A stretch of DNA of 64,000 nt, taken from positions 27,281-91,280 of the forward strand of contig CAMSTY010000005.1 of NCBI GenBank assembly GCA_947063875.1, given 5' to 3'. Source of the DNA: an uncultured bacterium (GTDB lineage Bacteria; Bacillota; Clostridia; Lachnospirales; Lachnospiraceae). The notes beneath the pieces were generated by a model, which ran no database searches, was not told the origin of the DNA, and saw only the letters and a list, made by a program, of their open reading frames with translations. Of the stretch, positions 56,095 to 64,000 are shown one piece after another; the first letter of the stretch is position 1; the number at the start of each line of letters is the position of its first letter. The position numbers were made by a program, and so were the translations under genes.

Positions 56095-57180
56095 TTATTT
56101 TGCCTGAATATATCCCTGTGCCTTTAACAATTCCGCGCAAAGCACTGCTCCGCCCGCCGCTCCCCGCAACGTATTGTGAGACAGGCCTACGAATTTGTAG
56201 TCGTATACGGTGTCTTCCCGCAAACGGCCCACGGAAATCCCCATTCCACGCTCGAAGTCCACATCCTGCGTAATCTGCGGCCGGTTATCCTCCTCCAGAT
56301 ACTGAATAAACTGCTTCGGCGCACTGGGAAGCGCCAGTTCCTGCGGCAAACCCTTAAAATTCACCATCCGCTCAATCAGCTGTTCCTTTGTGGGCTGCTT
56401 ACGGAACTTTACAAATACCGCGGCCGTATGTCCGTTTAAAACCGGTATACGGATACACTGGCAGGTAATCACCGGCTCCTGGGCCTTAACGATTGCTCCG
56501 TCCTCAATCTTTCCCCACAGGCGCAGCGGCTCCTGCTCGCTCTTTTCCTCCTCGCCGCCGATATAGGGAATCACATTCCCGACCATCTCCGGCCAGTCCT
56601 GAAAGGTCTTTCCTGCCCCGGAAATCGCCTGATAAGTGGTAGCCACTACCTCATACGGCTCAAACTCTTTCCAGGCCGTCAGCACCGGCGCATAACTCTG
56701 GATGGAACAATTCGGCTTCACAGCGATAAAACCTCTCTTTGTGCCCAGCCTCTTTTTCTGAAATCCAATCACTTCAAAATGCTCCGGATTGATCTCCGGA
56801 ATAACCATCGGCACATCCGGCGTCCAGCGGTGGGCGCTGTTGTTGGATACTACAGGAACCTCTGCCTTCGCATAAGCCTCTTCAATCGCGCGGATCTCAT
56901 CCTTACTCATGTCCACAGCGCTGAATACCATATCCACCCCGGCAGAAACTGCTTCCACCTCATTGACGTTCATCACCACCAGCTTCCTGACCGCCTCCGG
57001 CATGGGAGTCTCCATCTTCCAGCGGCCTTCCACCGCTTCCTCATAGGTCTTCCCGGCTGAACGAGGACTGGCAGCCACCGCTGTCACTTCAAACCAGGGA
57101 TGATTCTCCAAAAGCGTGATAAATCTCTGGCCTACCATCCCGGTAGCGCCCAGCACGCCCGCCCGCAGCTTCTTCTCCAT
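56095..57180 (-). CDS. asd: Aspartate-semialdehyde dehydrogenase
   Basis: 'LRAGVLGATGMVGQRFITLLENHPWFEVTAVAASPRSAGKTY', 'VKPNCSIQSYAPVLTA'. Confidence 0.95.
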   Translation of the reverse strand: MEKKLRAGVLGATGMVGQRFITLLENHPWFEVTAVAASPRSAGKTYEEAVEGRWKMETPMPEAVRKLVVMNVNEVEAVSAGVDMVFSAVDMSKDEIRAIEEAYAKAEVPVVSNNSAHRWTPDVPMVIPEINPEHFEVIGFQKKRLGTKRGFIAVKPNCSIQSYAPVLTAWKEFEPYEVVATTYQAISGAGKTFQDWPEMVGNVIPYIGGEEEKSEQEPLRLWGKIEDGAIVKAQEPVITCQCIRIPVLNGHTAAVFVKFRKQPTKEQLIERMVNFKGLPQELALPSAPKQFIQYLEEDNRPQITQDVDFERGMGISVGRLREDTVYDYKFVGLSHNTLRGAAGGAVLCAELLKAQGYIQAK

Positions 57181-57317
57181 AATGTCTCTCTCCTCATCGT
57201 ATATTCTGAAACTGATAACTTCCTTATCCTATCTCAAATCAACAAAAAAATCAATACTTATTCGCAGGAAAAATACATTTGTCCGTGTACTGCGGGCTTT
57301 TATCAAAAATCGTTTTT

Positions 57318-59552
57318 TCAGGCGCGCACCTTGCTCCCTTTTCCGTCGCGTCTGCCCATCTTCAACCGGTTTAAGTGCACTTCTTTCTTTTTGTAAAGGA
57401 TCACCGGCTGTTCTCCCGGAAAACAGACCTGTTCCAGATATTCATTCTCCGCCAGCTTCATTCCCCGCACCCCGCGGGAATTCTTCTTCATCTCCGGAAT
57501 CTCTTCCATCGCAAAACGCAGGAATATACCGTCGCTGGTCTGCAATACTACTTCCGTCTCATCTCCCGCCGGACGCACCATCACCAGTTCATCCCCTTCC
57601 TGAAGCTTCGTGGAAGCCACTGTGCGGTTGTTGGTGACAAACTCTTCCGCCGGCACCAGCTTCACCAAAGCCAGCTTCGTGGCAAACAATAACCGCTGTC
57701 CGGCCATCGCCTCCTGGCTGCTCATCCAGACTATATTTTCTTTTCCTCCGTCAAATTTGCTCACATTATCCAAAGGCGTGCCCTTATCCCGCAACTTGCC
57801 GGAAGGAATATCCATAAGCTTTACCTGATGCAGGTTCCCCTTATCCGTAAATACGCACAGCTTATCCGTATTCATGCAGGAAATCACATGCTTGAATTCT
57901 CCGTCCACAGTCTCCTTGTTCCGCTCATAAACATTTTTATCCAGAACCTTGCAGTACCCGAATTTGTCCATGACAAACACTACCTCCTGGACTTCCATCG
58001 GCGCCTCCTCATAGACGGCCTCCTTTCCGTCCTCAAGCTGTGTCCGTCTGGGAAGGGCAAACTCCTTTTTGATGTTTTCCAGGTCTTCCTGAATCACCCG
58101 GTTCATGCTCTCACGGTTCTTTAAAATCTTCTGGTATTCGTCAATCCGCTTCAGGCACTCCTTGTACTCTTTCTGAAGCGCAAGGATCTCCAGGCCGATC
58201 AGTTTGTACAGACGCATCTCCAGGATCGCCGCCGCCTGTTTTTCCGTAAACCGCAGCTGTCTGGCCTCCTCCTCAAATCCAGGGTTGCGAAAACGGATGC
58301 GGGAGACATCTCCATTCATCAGGCATGCCTTGGCATCCTTCAGATTCTGCGCTCCCCGCAAAATGGCAATAATCAGGTCGATCACATCGCAGGCCTTGAT
58401 CAGGCCTTCCCGGATCTCCTTTTTCTCCAGTTCCTTATCCAGCAGGGTCTGATATTTCTTTGTAGTGTTCTCATACTGGAACTCCAGATAATTCTTTAGA
58501 ATCCCCCGCAGGCTCAGTGTCTCCGGCCGCCCTCTGACAATCGCCAGCATATTGACTCCGAAAGTATCCTCCAGCTTGGTCTTCTTATATAAGATGTTCT
58601 TAATCTTCTCCACATCCGCATCCCGCCGAAGTTCCAGCACAATGCGGATTCCTTCCTTGCTCGACTGATTGGAGATATCCACCACATCCGTCAGCTTCCG
58701 GCTCTCCACCAGTTCCGCCACATCCACCAAAAACTTATTGATCCCGGCGCCGATCATCGTATACGGGATCTCACTGATAATCAGTTTGTCCTTGTCACTG
58801 CGCCGGCGGCCCAGTTCCACCTCCAGCTTCCCCCGCAGCTTGATCTTTCCCACGCCGGTCTCATAGATCTCCGCCAATCCGCTTTTGTTGGCAATGATCC
58901 CTCCGGTAGGAAAATCCGGCCCCGGAAGATACTCCATCATCTCCTGTGTCGTCATCTGCGGATTGTCAATATAGGCCCGCACCAAATCCACAACCTCTCC
59001 CAGATTGTGCGGCGGAATGCTGGTGCTCATACCTACGGCAATCCCTTCCGACCCGTTGATCAAAAGATTCGGCACCCGCACCGGCAGTACCTCCGGCTCC
59101 TTTTCCGACTCGTCGTAGTTGGAGACAAAGTTCACCGTCTTGTCCAGATCCTTTAAATAAACCTCTTCCGCGAACTTTTTCAGCCGTGCTTCCGTATAAC
59201 GCATGGCGGCCGCACCATCGCCCTCAATCGAGCCGAAGTTGCCATGGCCGTCTACCAGCGCCATGCCCTTCTTGAAATCCTGGGAGAGGACCACCAGGGT
59301 CTCATAGATGGAACTGTCCCCGTGAGGATGATATTTACCCATGGTATCGCCCACGATACGGGCAGACTTCCGATGCGGCTTGTCATGTCCCAGCCGCAGT
59401 TCGCTCATATCATAGAGCACTCTCCGCTGCACCGGCTTTAACCCGTCTCTGGCATCCGGAATCGCCCGTGCCGTGATCACGCTCATGGAATAGTTCAGAT
59501 AGCTGCGCTGCATCTCCTCCGAAAATTCCGTTGTCAAAATTTTCTCTGCCAT
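57318..59552 (-). CDS. parC: DNA topoisomerase IV subunit A (ParC-like)
   Basis: 'YSMSVITARAIPDARDGLKPVQRRVLYDM', 'KYHPHGDSSIYETLV', 'EGDGAAAMRYTEARL'; follows parE-like gene. Confidence 0.82.
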   Translation of the reverse strand: MAEKILTTEFSEEMQRSYLNYSMSVITARAIPDARDGLKPVQRRVLYDMSELRLGHDKPHRKSARIVGDTMGKYHPHGDSSIYETLVVLSQDFKKGMALVDGHGNFGSIEGDGAAAMRYTEARLKKFAEEVYLKDLDKTVNFVSNYDESEKEPEVLPVRVPNLLINGSEGIAVGMSTSIPPHNLGEVVDLVRAYIDNPQMTTQEMMEYLPGPDFPTGGIIANKSGLAEIYETGVGKIKLRGKLEVELGRRRSDKDKLIISEIPYTMIGAGINKFLVDVAELVESRKLTDVVDISNQSSKEGIRIVLELRRDADVEKIKNILYKKTKLEDTFGVNMLAIVRGRPETLSLRGILKNYLEFQYENTTKKYQTLLDKELEKKEIREGLIKACDVIDLIIAILRGAQNLKDAKACLMNGDVSRIRFRNPGFEEEARQLRFTEKQAAAILEMRLYKLIGLEILALQKEYKECLKRIDEYQKILKNRESMNRVIQEDLENIKKEFALPRRTQLEDGKEAVYEEAPMEVQEVVFVMDKFGYCKVLDKNVYERNKETVDGEFKHVISCMNTDKLCVFTDKGNLHQVKLMDIPSGKLRDKGTPLDNVSKFDGGKENIVWMSSQEAMAGQRLLFATKLALVKLVPAEEFVTNNRTVASTKLQEGDELVMVRPAGDETEVVLQTSDGIFLRFAMEEIPEMKKNSRGVRGMKLAENEYLEQVCFPGEQPVILYKKKEVHLNRLKMGRRDGKGSKVRA

Positions 59553-59628
59553 ATATTTTCATCCCTGCCCTTGATATCATTTTTCTTTACTTTTGCTTCC
59601 GTGCACGGCCTGCATGATCGGCGCAACC

Positions 59629-61548
59629 CTACGCATCAATCTCAGCCTCATCCGCATGGTCATGGATAAACTTCCTGCGCGGCGAAACCTCGCTGCCCAT
59701 CAGCATCTCCGTCACCTCTGACGCCAGACGCGCATCCTCGATCTCCACACGCTTCAATACCCGCCGTTCCGGGTCAAGCGTAGTCTCCCAAAGCTGTTCC
59801 GGGTCCATCTCGCCAAGTCCCTTATACCGCTGCAGCCGGAACTCTCCCTTATGGCTTTTGCGGTACCGCTCCAGTTCCTTGTCATCATATAAATACTGCT
59901 CCTGCCCCCGGCTGGGAATCACCTTATAAAGCGGCGGCATGGCAATAAATACATGTCCGTTATAGATCAGATCCGGCATAAACCGATACAGAAACGTCAG
60001 CAGCAGCGTGTCGATATGGCTTCCGTCCACATCTGCATCCGTCATCAGGATAATCTTGTGATACCGCAGCTTTGCCAGGTCAAAATCATTCCCATATCCC
60101 TCGGAAAACCCGCATCCGAAGGCGTTGATCATCGTCTTAATTTCCGCGTTGGCAAGCACCTTATCCATGGATGCCTTCTCGACGTTAAGGATCTTGCCAC
60201 GAATCGGCAGGATCGCCTGATACATCCGGTTGCGGGCCGTCTTGGCCGACCCGCCGGCAGAGTCTCCCTCTACGATAAAAATCTCACATTTCTCCGCATC
60301 CCGGCTCTCACAGTTGGCCAGCTTGCCGTTGCTGTCAAAGGAAAATTTCGATTTGGTCAGCATATTGGTGCGGGCTTTCTCCTCCGCCTTGCGGATCTTC
60401 GCCGACTTCTCCGCACAGGCGATAATCCCCTTCAGTACCTCCACATTGCGGTCAAAATAATGCTGCAAAAGGTCCCCGCTGACGGCAAACACTGCTTTGG
60501 TCGCATCCGCGCTGGCCAGCTTCGTCTTCGTCTGCCCTTCAAAAATCGGGTCCGGATGTTTCACCGCCACGATCGCCGTCATCCCGTTCCTGGTATCCGC
60601 TCCGGTAAAATTCGGCTCCTTTTCCTTTAATATCCCCAGTTCCCGGGCATAGGAATTGATCATCTGGGTAAAGCGGGTCTTGAATCCCACCAGATGAGTC
60701 CCGCCCTCCTGCGTAAATATATTGTTGCAGAATCCCAGGATATTCTCCTCAAAGGTATCCACAAACTGAATGGCAAGCTCCACCTCAATCCCTTCCTGCT
60801 TATCCTTCACATAGATGGGGTCATGGATGGCATTCTTGCCGCTGTTGATCTCCCTGACATAAGCCACAAGTCCCTCCGGCTCGTGAAACAGGACCGTCTC
60901 CTCCTCCCCCTGCCGCCGGTTCTCATAAGAGATGGTCAGTCCGGGATTCAGATATGCCGTCTCATGCAGACGGCTTTTCAGCCAGTCTGCCTTAAAACGG
61001 GTCCGCTCAAAGATCTCCCCGTCCGGCAGAAAATTAATCTCCGTCCCCGTCTGCTTCGTCTTCCCTAAAACCGGCAGAAGTCCGTTTTTAAGTTCCACCA
61101 CCGGCAGCCCTCTCTCATACGCGTCGTGGTGAATCTGGCCTCCCCGGTAAATCCGGATATCCATGTGAGCCGACAGGGCATTCACCACCGAAGAACCGAC
61201 TCCGTGCAGCCCCCCGCTGGTCTTATAAGCTTCATTGTCAAATTTGCCGCCGGCATGCAGGGTGGAAAACACAATCCTTGCCGCCGAGACCCCCTTCTTG
61301 TGCATCTCTACCGGAATGCCGCGGCCGCTGTCCTTTACCGTACAGGAGCCGTCTGCCTCCAGAATAACCTGAACGCTGTCACAATATCCTGCCAGATGTT
61401 CGTCCACCGCATTATCTACGATCTCATAAATCAGATGATTCAGGCCTTTGGTTCCGACTCCTCCTATGTACATACCTGGCCGCTTCCGGACTGCCTCCAG
61501 TCCTTCCAGAACCGTAATGCTGTCCGCATTGTACTGCGTCTTAGCCAT
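59629..61548 (-). CDS. parE: DNA topoisomerase IV subunit B (ParE-like)
   Basis: MAKTQYNADSITVLEGLEAVRKRPGMYIGGVGTKGLNHLIYEIVDNAVDEHLAGYCD, TOPRIM 'IFIVEGDSAGGSAKTARNR'; ATG at 61548. Confidence 0.85.
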   Translation of the reverse strand: MAKTQYNADSITVLEGLEAVRKRPGMYIGGVGTKGLNHLIYEIVDNAVDEHLAGYCDSVQVILEADGSCTVKDSGRGIPVEMHKKGVSAARIVFSTLHAGGKFDNEAYKTSGGLHGVGSSVVNALSAHMDIRIYRGGQIHHDAYERGLPVVELKNGLLPVLGKTKQTGTEINFLPDGEIFERTRFKADWLKSRLHETAYLNPGLTISYENRRQGEEETVLFHEPEGLVAYVREINSGKNAIHDPIYVKDKQEGIEVELAIQFVDTFEENILGFCNNIFTQEGGTHLVGFKTRFTQMINSYARELGILKEKEPNFTGADTRNGMTAIVAVKHPDPIFEGQTKTKLASADATKAVFAVSGDLLQHYFDRNVEVLKGIIACAEKSAKIRKAEEKARTNMLTKSKFSFDSNGKLANCESRDAEKCEIFIVEGDSAGGSAKTARNRMYQAILPIRGKILNVEKASMDKVLANAEIKTMINAFGCGFSEGYGNDFDLAKLRYHKIILMTDADVDGSHIDTLLLTFLYRFMPDLIYNGHVFIAMPPLYKVIPSRGQEQYLYDDKELERYRKSHKGEFRLQRYKGLGEMDPEQLWETTLDPERRVLKRVEIEDARLASEVTEMLMGSEVSPRRKFIHDHADEAEIDA

Positions 61549-61602
61549 GGTACACCTCCTTATCTGATTGCCTTCCGCTATCCCCGGAAGACGCATGTTC
61601 CC

Positions 61603-61632
61603 ATTATACACAAAAAGAGGGGCAAAAAGCAA
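61603..61632 (-). promoter_or_regulatory. Predicted parEC promoter
   Basis: Minus strand TTGCTT-N18-TATAAT. Confidence 0.55.
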
Positions 61633-61641
61633 GCAGTTTAT

Positions 61642-61655
61642 CGAACTTACTTTCG
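61642..61655. promoter_or_regulatory. LexA (DinR)-like box upstream of parE
   Basis: CGAACTTACTTTCG: 1 mismatch to CGAACNNNNGTTCG. Confidence 0.45.
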
Positions 61656-61845
61656 ATTCCTTGCTTCCAATTTGCCCCGTGGACAGCAATCTGGCTGCCG
61701 TCCCTGCCCCGCCCCAGGATTCCCTCACCTCTCCCGGGGCCGCCTCATCCTGCCCCTTTGCCATGGCAGTCTGTCCGGCCTCTGCAAACTCATGAGTATT
61801 CGTCACGGCAGCAATGACCGTTGCCGGATGGCGCAGGGTGTGGAA

Positions 61846-63327
61846 TTACTTCATGAGTTCATTTTCTCCCTGCCCTGCATCAAGCTGGTCAAATGCCCCA
61901 AGATTCTTTGACACGCATTTAAAGGCTTTCACAAAATCGCTGATGCTTGTAATTGTGGCTGTATTGGTCTTTTCATCATAGACAACCCAGGTGCCGTTTG
62001 CGTTGAGTGCATCCATATAGTCGATGACCGTTTCATAGATTCCGGAAACCGTAATGCCATTTGCACTTTCTGTACGGAATATATCATCCTGATATCCATA
62101 AGGAACCTCTCCATCCATTCTCCGAGATTCTTTACCGCCGTCTTTCATGCCTTCTGGTCTGCCAAGTCCGCCGAAATCGCCGTCTCCATCTGGTCCTGCA
62201 AAATCACCGTTTCTTCCGGGTCCGCCAATTCTGCCCATTTCGCCGGGACCTCCGTCATTTCCTCTGGAGGCAGATGAATCATATGGGAATTTTGTATCCA
62301 AAAGGAAATTATTCAAAGACTCTTCAATGACGCCAACCATGTAATCATAATAGCTGCCTGCCTGATAGATGCCATCTTCTGATTCTTCAAGAGTCATAAC
62401 GTTTCCGTTTTCGTCTTTTATTCTCGCCTGATTGACATAATCAGCAAAAGAAGCAGCCATCGCATCAGAAATCGCCTGTTCCTCATCGGAAAGTCCGCTT
62501 CTTGTTACGCCCATCATCCACTCATAAGCTTCATCCGCACTGTCCAGGTTGGTGATCGGACACCAGGCCATCGAACCGTAAACAGCGTCGCTGACACCTT
62601 GTACCGCACCGATTTGTTCCAGATAAGGATCATAAAGTACGCTGTCGCCGGTTGCGCCGACAAGAGCAGACTGCGCGCCGCCGCCGCTCATGCCAAATAC
62701 AAACAGCCTCTCCGTATCTCCGGGAATAATATCATCTACATACCGCAGATAGCGGATCGCAGCCTTGATATCCGTAACACCGGCAGGCGCACCTGCGTCT
62801 CTTCCACGGCACCCTGCATGGACATATACGATACCGGACTCCATGTACTCTGTCAGACTCGTATAGGCTGTTAATGCTGCCTGCGCCGAATACCCCGGTG
62901 TTTCAATCGGCATGACAATCGGCGCCGTTTCAGCCGTATAGCCATTCACGATTGCATCTAAATCTATCTCGCAAGTATAGGTTCCGTCACCGTTGTCTGT
63001 TCCCGAAAAATAGTTGCCCGGCACAAATATTGCCAAATTTTCATAAGTCGCGTCCGCCGGGTCTTCACAATACAATATGCCCATTTGATAATAGACATGA
63101 TCGTCTGATTGATACATCCATTTTGACATATCTATCTTTTCTAAATTTGTAACGATACTTCCGGAAAGATCCGTTTCATCCTGCACAATGCCTTCTGTCT
63201 GCGTTTCTGACTCCACTCCTGCTTGTGTATCTTTCGTTGTTCCAGCGTCATCAGTTGACGATGCTCCACAGGCTGTCAACTGGCAGAACAGCAGTGCAGC
63301 CAATCCCGCTGCCGTCATTTTTTTCCA
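61846..63327 (-). CDS. Tannase subtype B-like secreted lipoprotein, apparently truncated at the C-terminus
   Basis: Lipobox 'LFCQLTACGASS', 'CRGRDAGAPAGVTDIKAAIRYLRY', 'FVFGMSGGGAQSALVGATGDS'; stops at '...FDQLDAGQGENELMK'; first Met before the signal peptide taken as MWKKMTAAGLAALLFC. Confidence 0.7.
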   Translation of the reverse strand, partial: WKKMTAAGLAALLFCQLTACGASSTDDAGTTKDTQAGVESETQTEGIVQDETDLSGSIVTNLEKIDMSKWMYQSDDHVYYQMGILYCEDPADATYENLAIFVPGNYFSGTDNGDGTYTCEIDLDAIVNGYTAETAPIVMPIETPGYSAQAALTAYTSLTEYMESGIVYVHAGCRGRDAGAPAGVTDIKAAIRYLRYVDDIIPGDTERLFVFGMSGGGAQSALVGATGDSVLYDPYLEQIGAVQGVSDAVYGSMAWCPITNLDSADEAYEWMMGVTRSGLSDEEQAISDAMAASFADYVNQARIKDENGNVMTLEESEDGIYQAGSYYDYMVGVIEESLNNFLLDTKFPYDSSASRGNDGGPGEMGRIGGPGRNGDFAGPDGDGDFGGLGRPEGMKDGGKESRRMDGEVPYGYQDDIFRTESANGITVSGIYETVIDYMDALNANGTWVVYDEKTNTATITSISDFVKAFKCVSKNLGAFDQLDAGQGENELMK

Positions 63328-63604
63328 CATATGTTTATTCCTCCATTCTATTGTTTTGGAGCGTTTTATTATGCGAACTGCCATCCGCAGCAGATATGTG
63401 ATACTGCAACCCACAGTTTACTGCCTCTTTTAAATTGACGTTAAGCAAATCACAAAGACACAAGCTACTTCATCAAACCAGCTAAAATATTATCAAAAAT
63501 GGCCTAAAAAGTCACCTTTTATCCTTTATTTTTATAATTTGGGTAATACTCAAGTTAAGTAGTTTCAGACGGTTTTATACGGCATCTTACGGTTTGTTCA
63601 AAAA

Positions 63605-63736
63605 CACGCAAAAAAACCCCAACATGCCTTGTGTTCTCCAATAAATCGGAAATTCACGTGGCTTTTGGGGCCTTTTTCATATCATGTTAAATTTTCAGGT
63701 TTTAAAGGTTACATTTTCATCTGCCTCGCTAACTTT
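63605..63736 (-). ncRNA. Candidate ~130-nt small RNA (promoter to terminator, no convincing ORF)
   Basis: Minus-strand promoter TTGATT-N17-TACAAT (63743..63771), TSS near 63736, ends at the 63617..63670 hairpin plus T7. Confidence 0.4.
63617..63670. terminator. Multi-helix terminator-like hairpin
   Basis: Minus strand CCCCAA-aa-GCC-ac-GTG-aatt-TCC...GGA-gaa-CAC-aa-GGC-atg-TTGGGG-TTTTTTT. Confidence 0.65.
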
Positions 63737-63823
63737 TGGAGCATTGTATCCGGGAAGCCGCAAAAAATCAAGGTTTTTCGGCTTTTGCAAATATTGTTTC
63801 CATGTTGCTACACAATTTTCAAA

Positions 63824-63896
63824 AGCTCCCGGCCGGACTCGAACCGGCGACCCACGCATTACGAATGCGTTGCGCTACCAACTGCGCTACGGAAGC
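63824..63896 (-). tRNA. tRNA-Thr(CGT)
   Basis: GCTTCCGTAGCGCAGTTGGTAGCGCAACGCATTCGTAATGCGTGGGTCGCCGGTTCGAGTCCGGCCGGGAGCT; anticodon loop TTCGTAA, cloverleaf stems intact. Confidence 0.93.
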
Positions 63897-63916
63897 AGCT
63901 GTAAAGAAAATGTATA

Positions 63917-63945
63917 AAAATGCTTTGGACAATGTCCAAAGCATT
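63917..63945 (-). terminator. Terminator downstream of tRNA-Glu
   Basis: Minus strand AAAATGCTTTGGACATTGTCCAAAGCATTTTT. Confidence 0.8.
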
Positions 63946-63948
63946 TTA

Positions 63949-64000
63949 TGACCTCACCGGGAATCGAACCCGGGTTTACGCCGTGAGAGGGCGTCGTCTT
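63949..64000 (-). tRNA. tRNA-Glu(CTC), partial (runs off the right edge)
   Basis: ACGCC-CTCTCAC-GGCGT anticodon arm and CCGGG-TTCGATT-CCCGG T-arm. Confidence 0.82.

Noticed and set aside
1-64000. Prophage, transposon or dedicated anti-phage defence system
   Set aside because: No integrase, transposase, terminase, capsid, restriction-modification or recognised defence genes found in either strand's credible ORFs.

Overview
This 64 kb window looks like the chromosome of a low-GC, spore-forming Clostridia, probably Lachnospiraceae-like. That placement is inferred from the alpha/beta SASP, YlbJ, the LoaP-type NusG paralog and the mcsA-mcsB-clpC order. Most of it is ordinary housekeeping sequence: coaD/rsmD, recG, a DAK2-phosphatase protein, Asp23, radA, clpC/mcsAB, asd, parEC, dinB, an Na+-pumping decarboxylase operon, amino-acid transporters, rRNA methylases and pseudouridine synthases. 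I see no CRISPR array, transposase or prophage module. The most interesting regions are: (1) the left end, where a LoaP-like antiterminator gene precedes a textbook intrinsic terminator and a glycan operon (DegT aminotransferase, PglC-like transferase, PglD/NeuD-like acetyltransferase, FemAB-like acyltransferase) that contains the decayed remnant of a second aminotransferase; (2) a ~220-nt imperfect long hairpin between rsmD and galM; (3) a candidate ~130-nt small RNA with its own promoter and terminator beside tRNA-Thr; (4) a decarboxylase operon with two unrelated carboxyltransferase subunits and a Rex-like operator; (5) a GntR-family regulator in the position usually held by CtsR, with its promoter interlocked with the upstream terminator; (6) several decayed genes (LysR with one nonsense codon, truncated hydrolase, truncated tannase). 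All calls come from reading the sequence and supplied translations. No database search was run.
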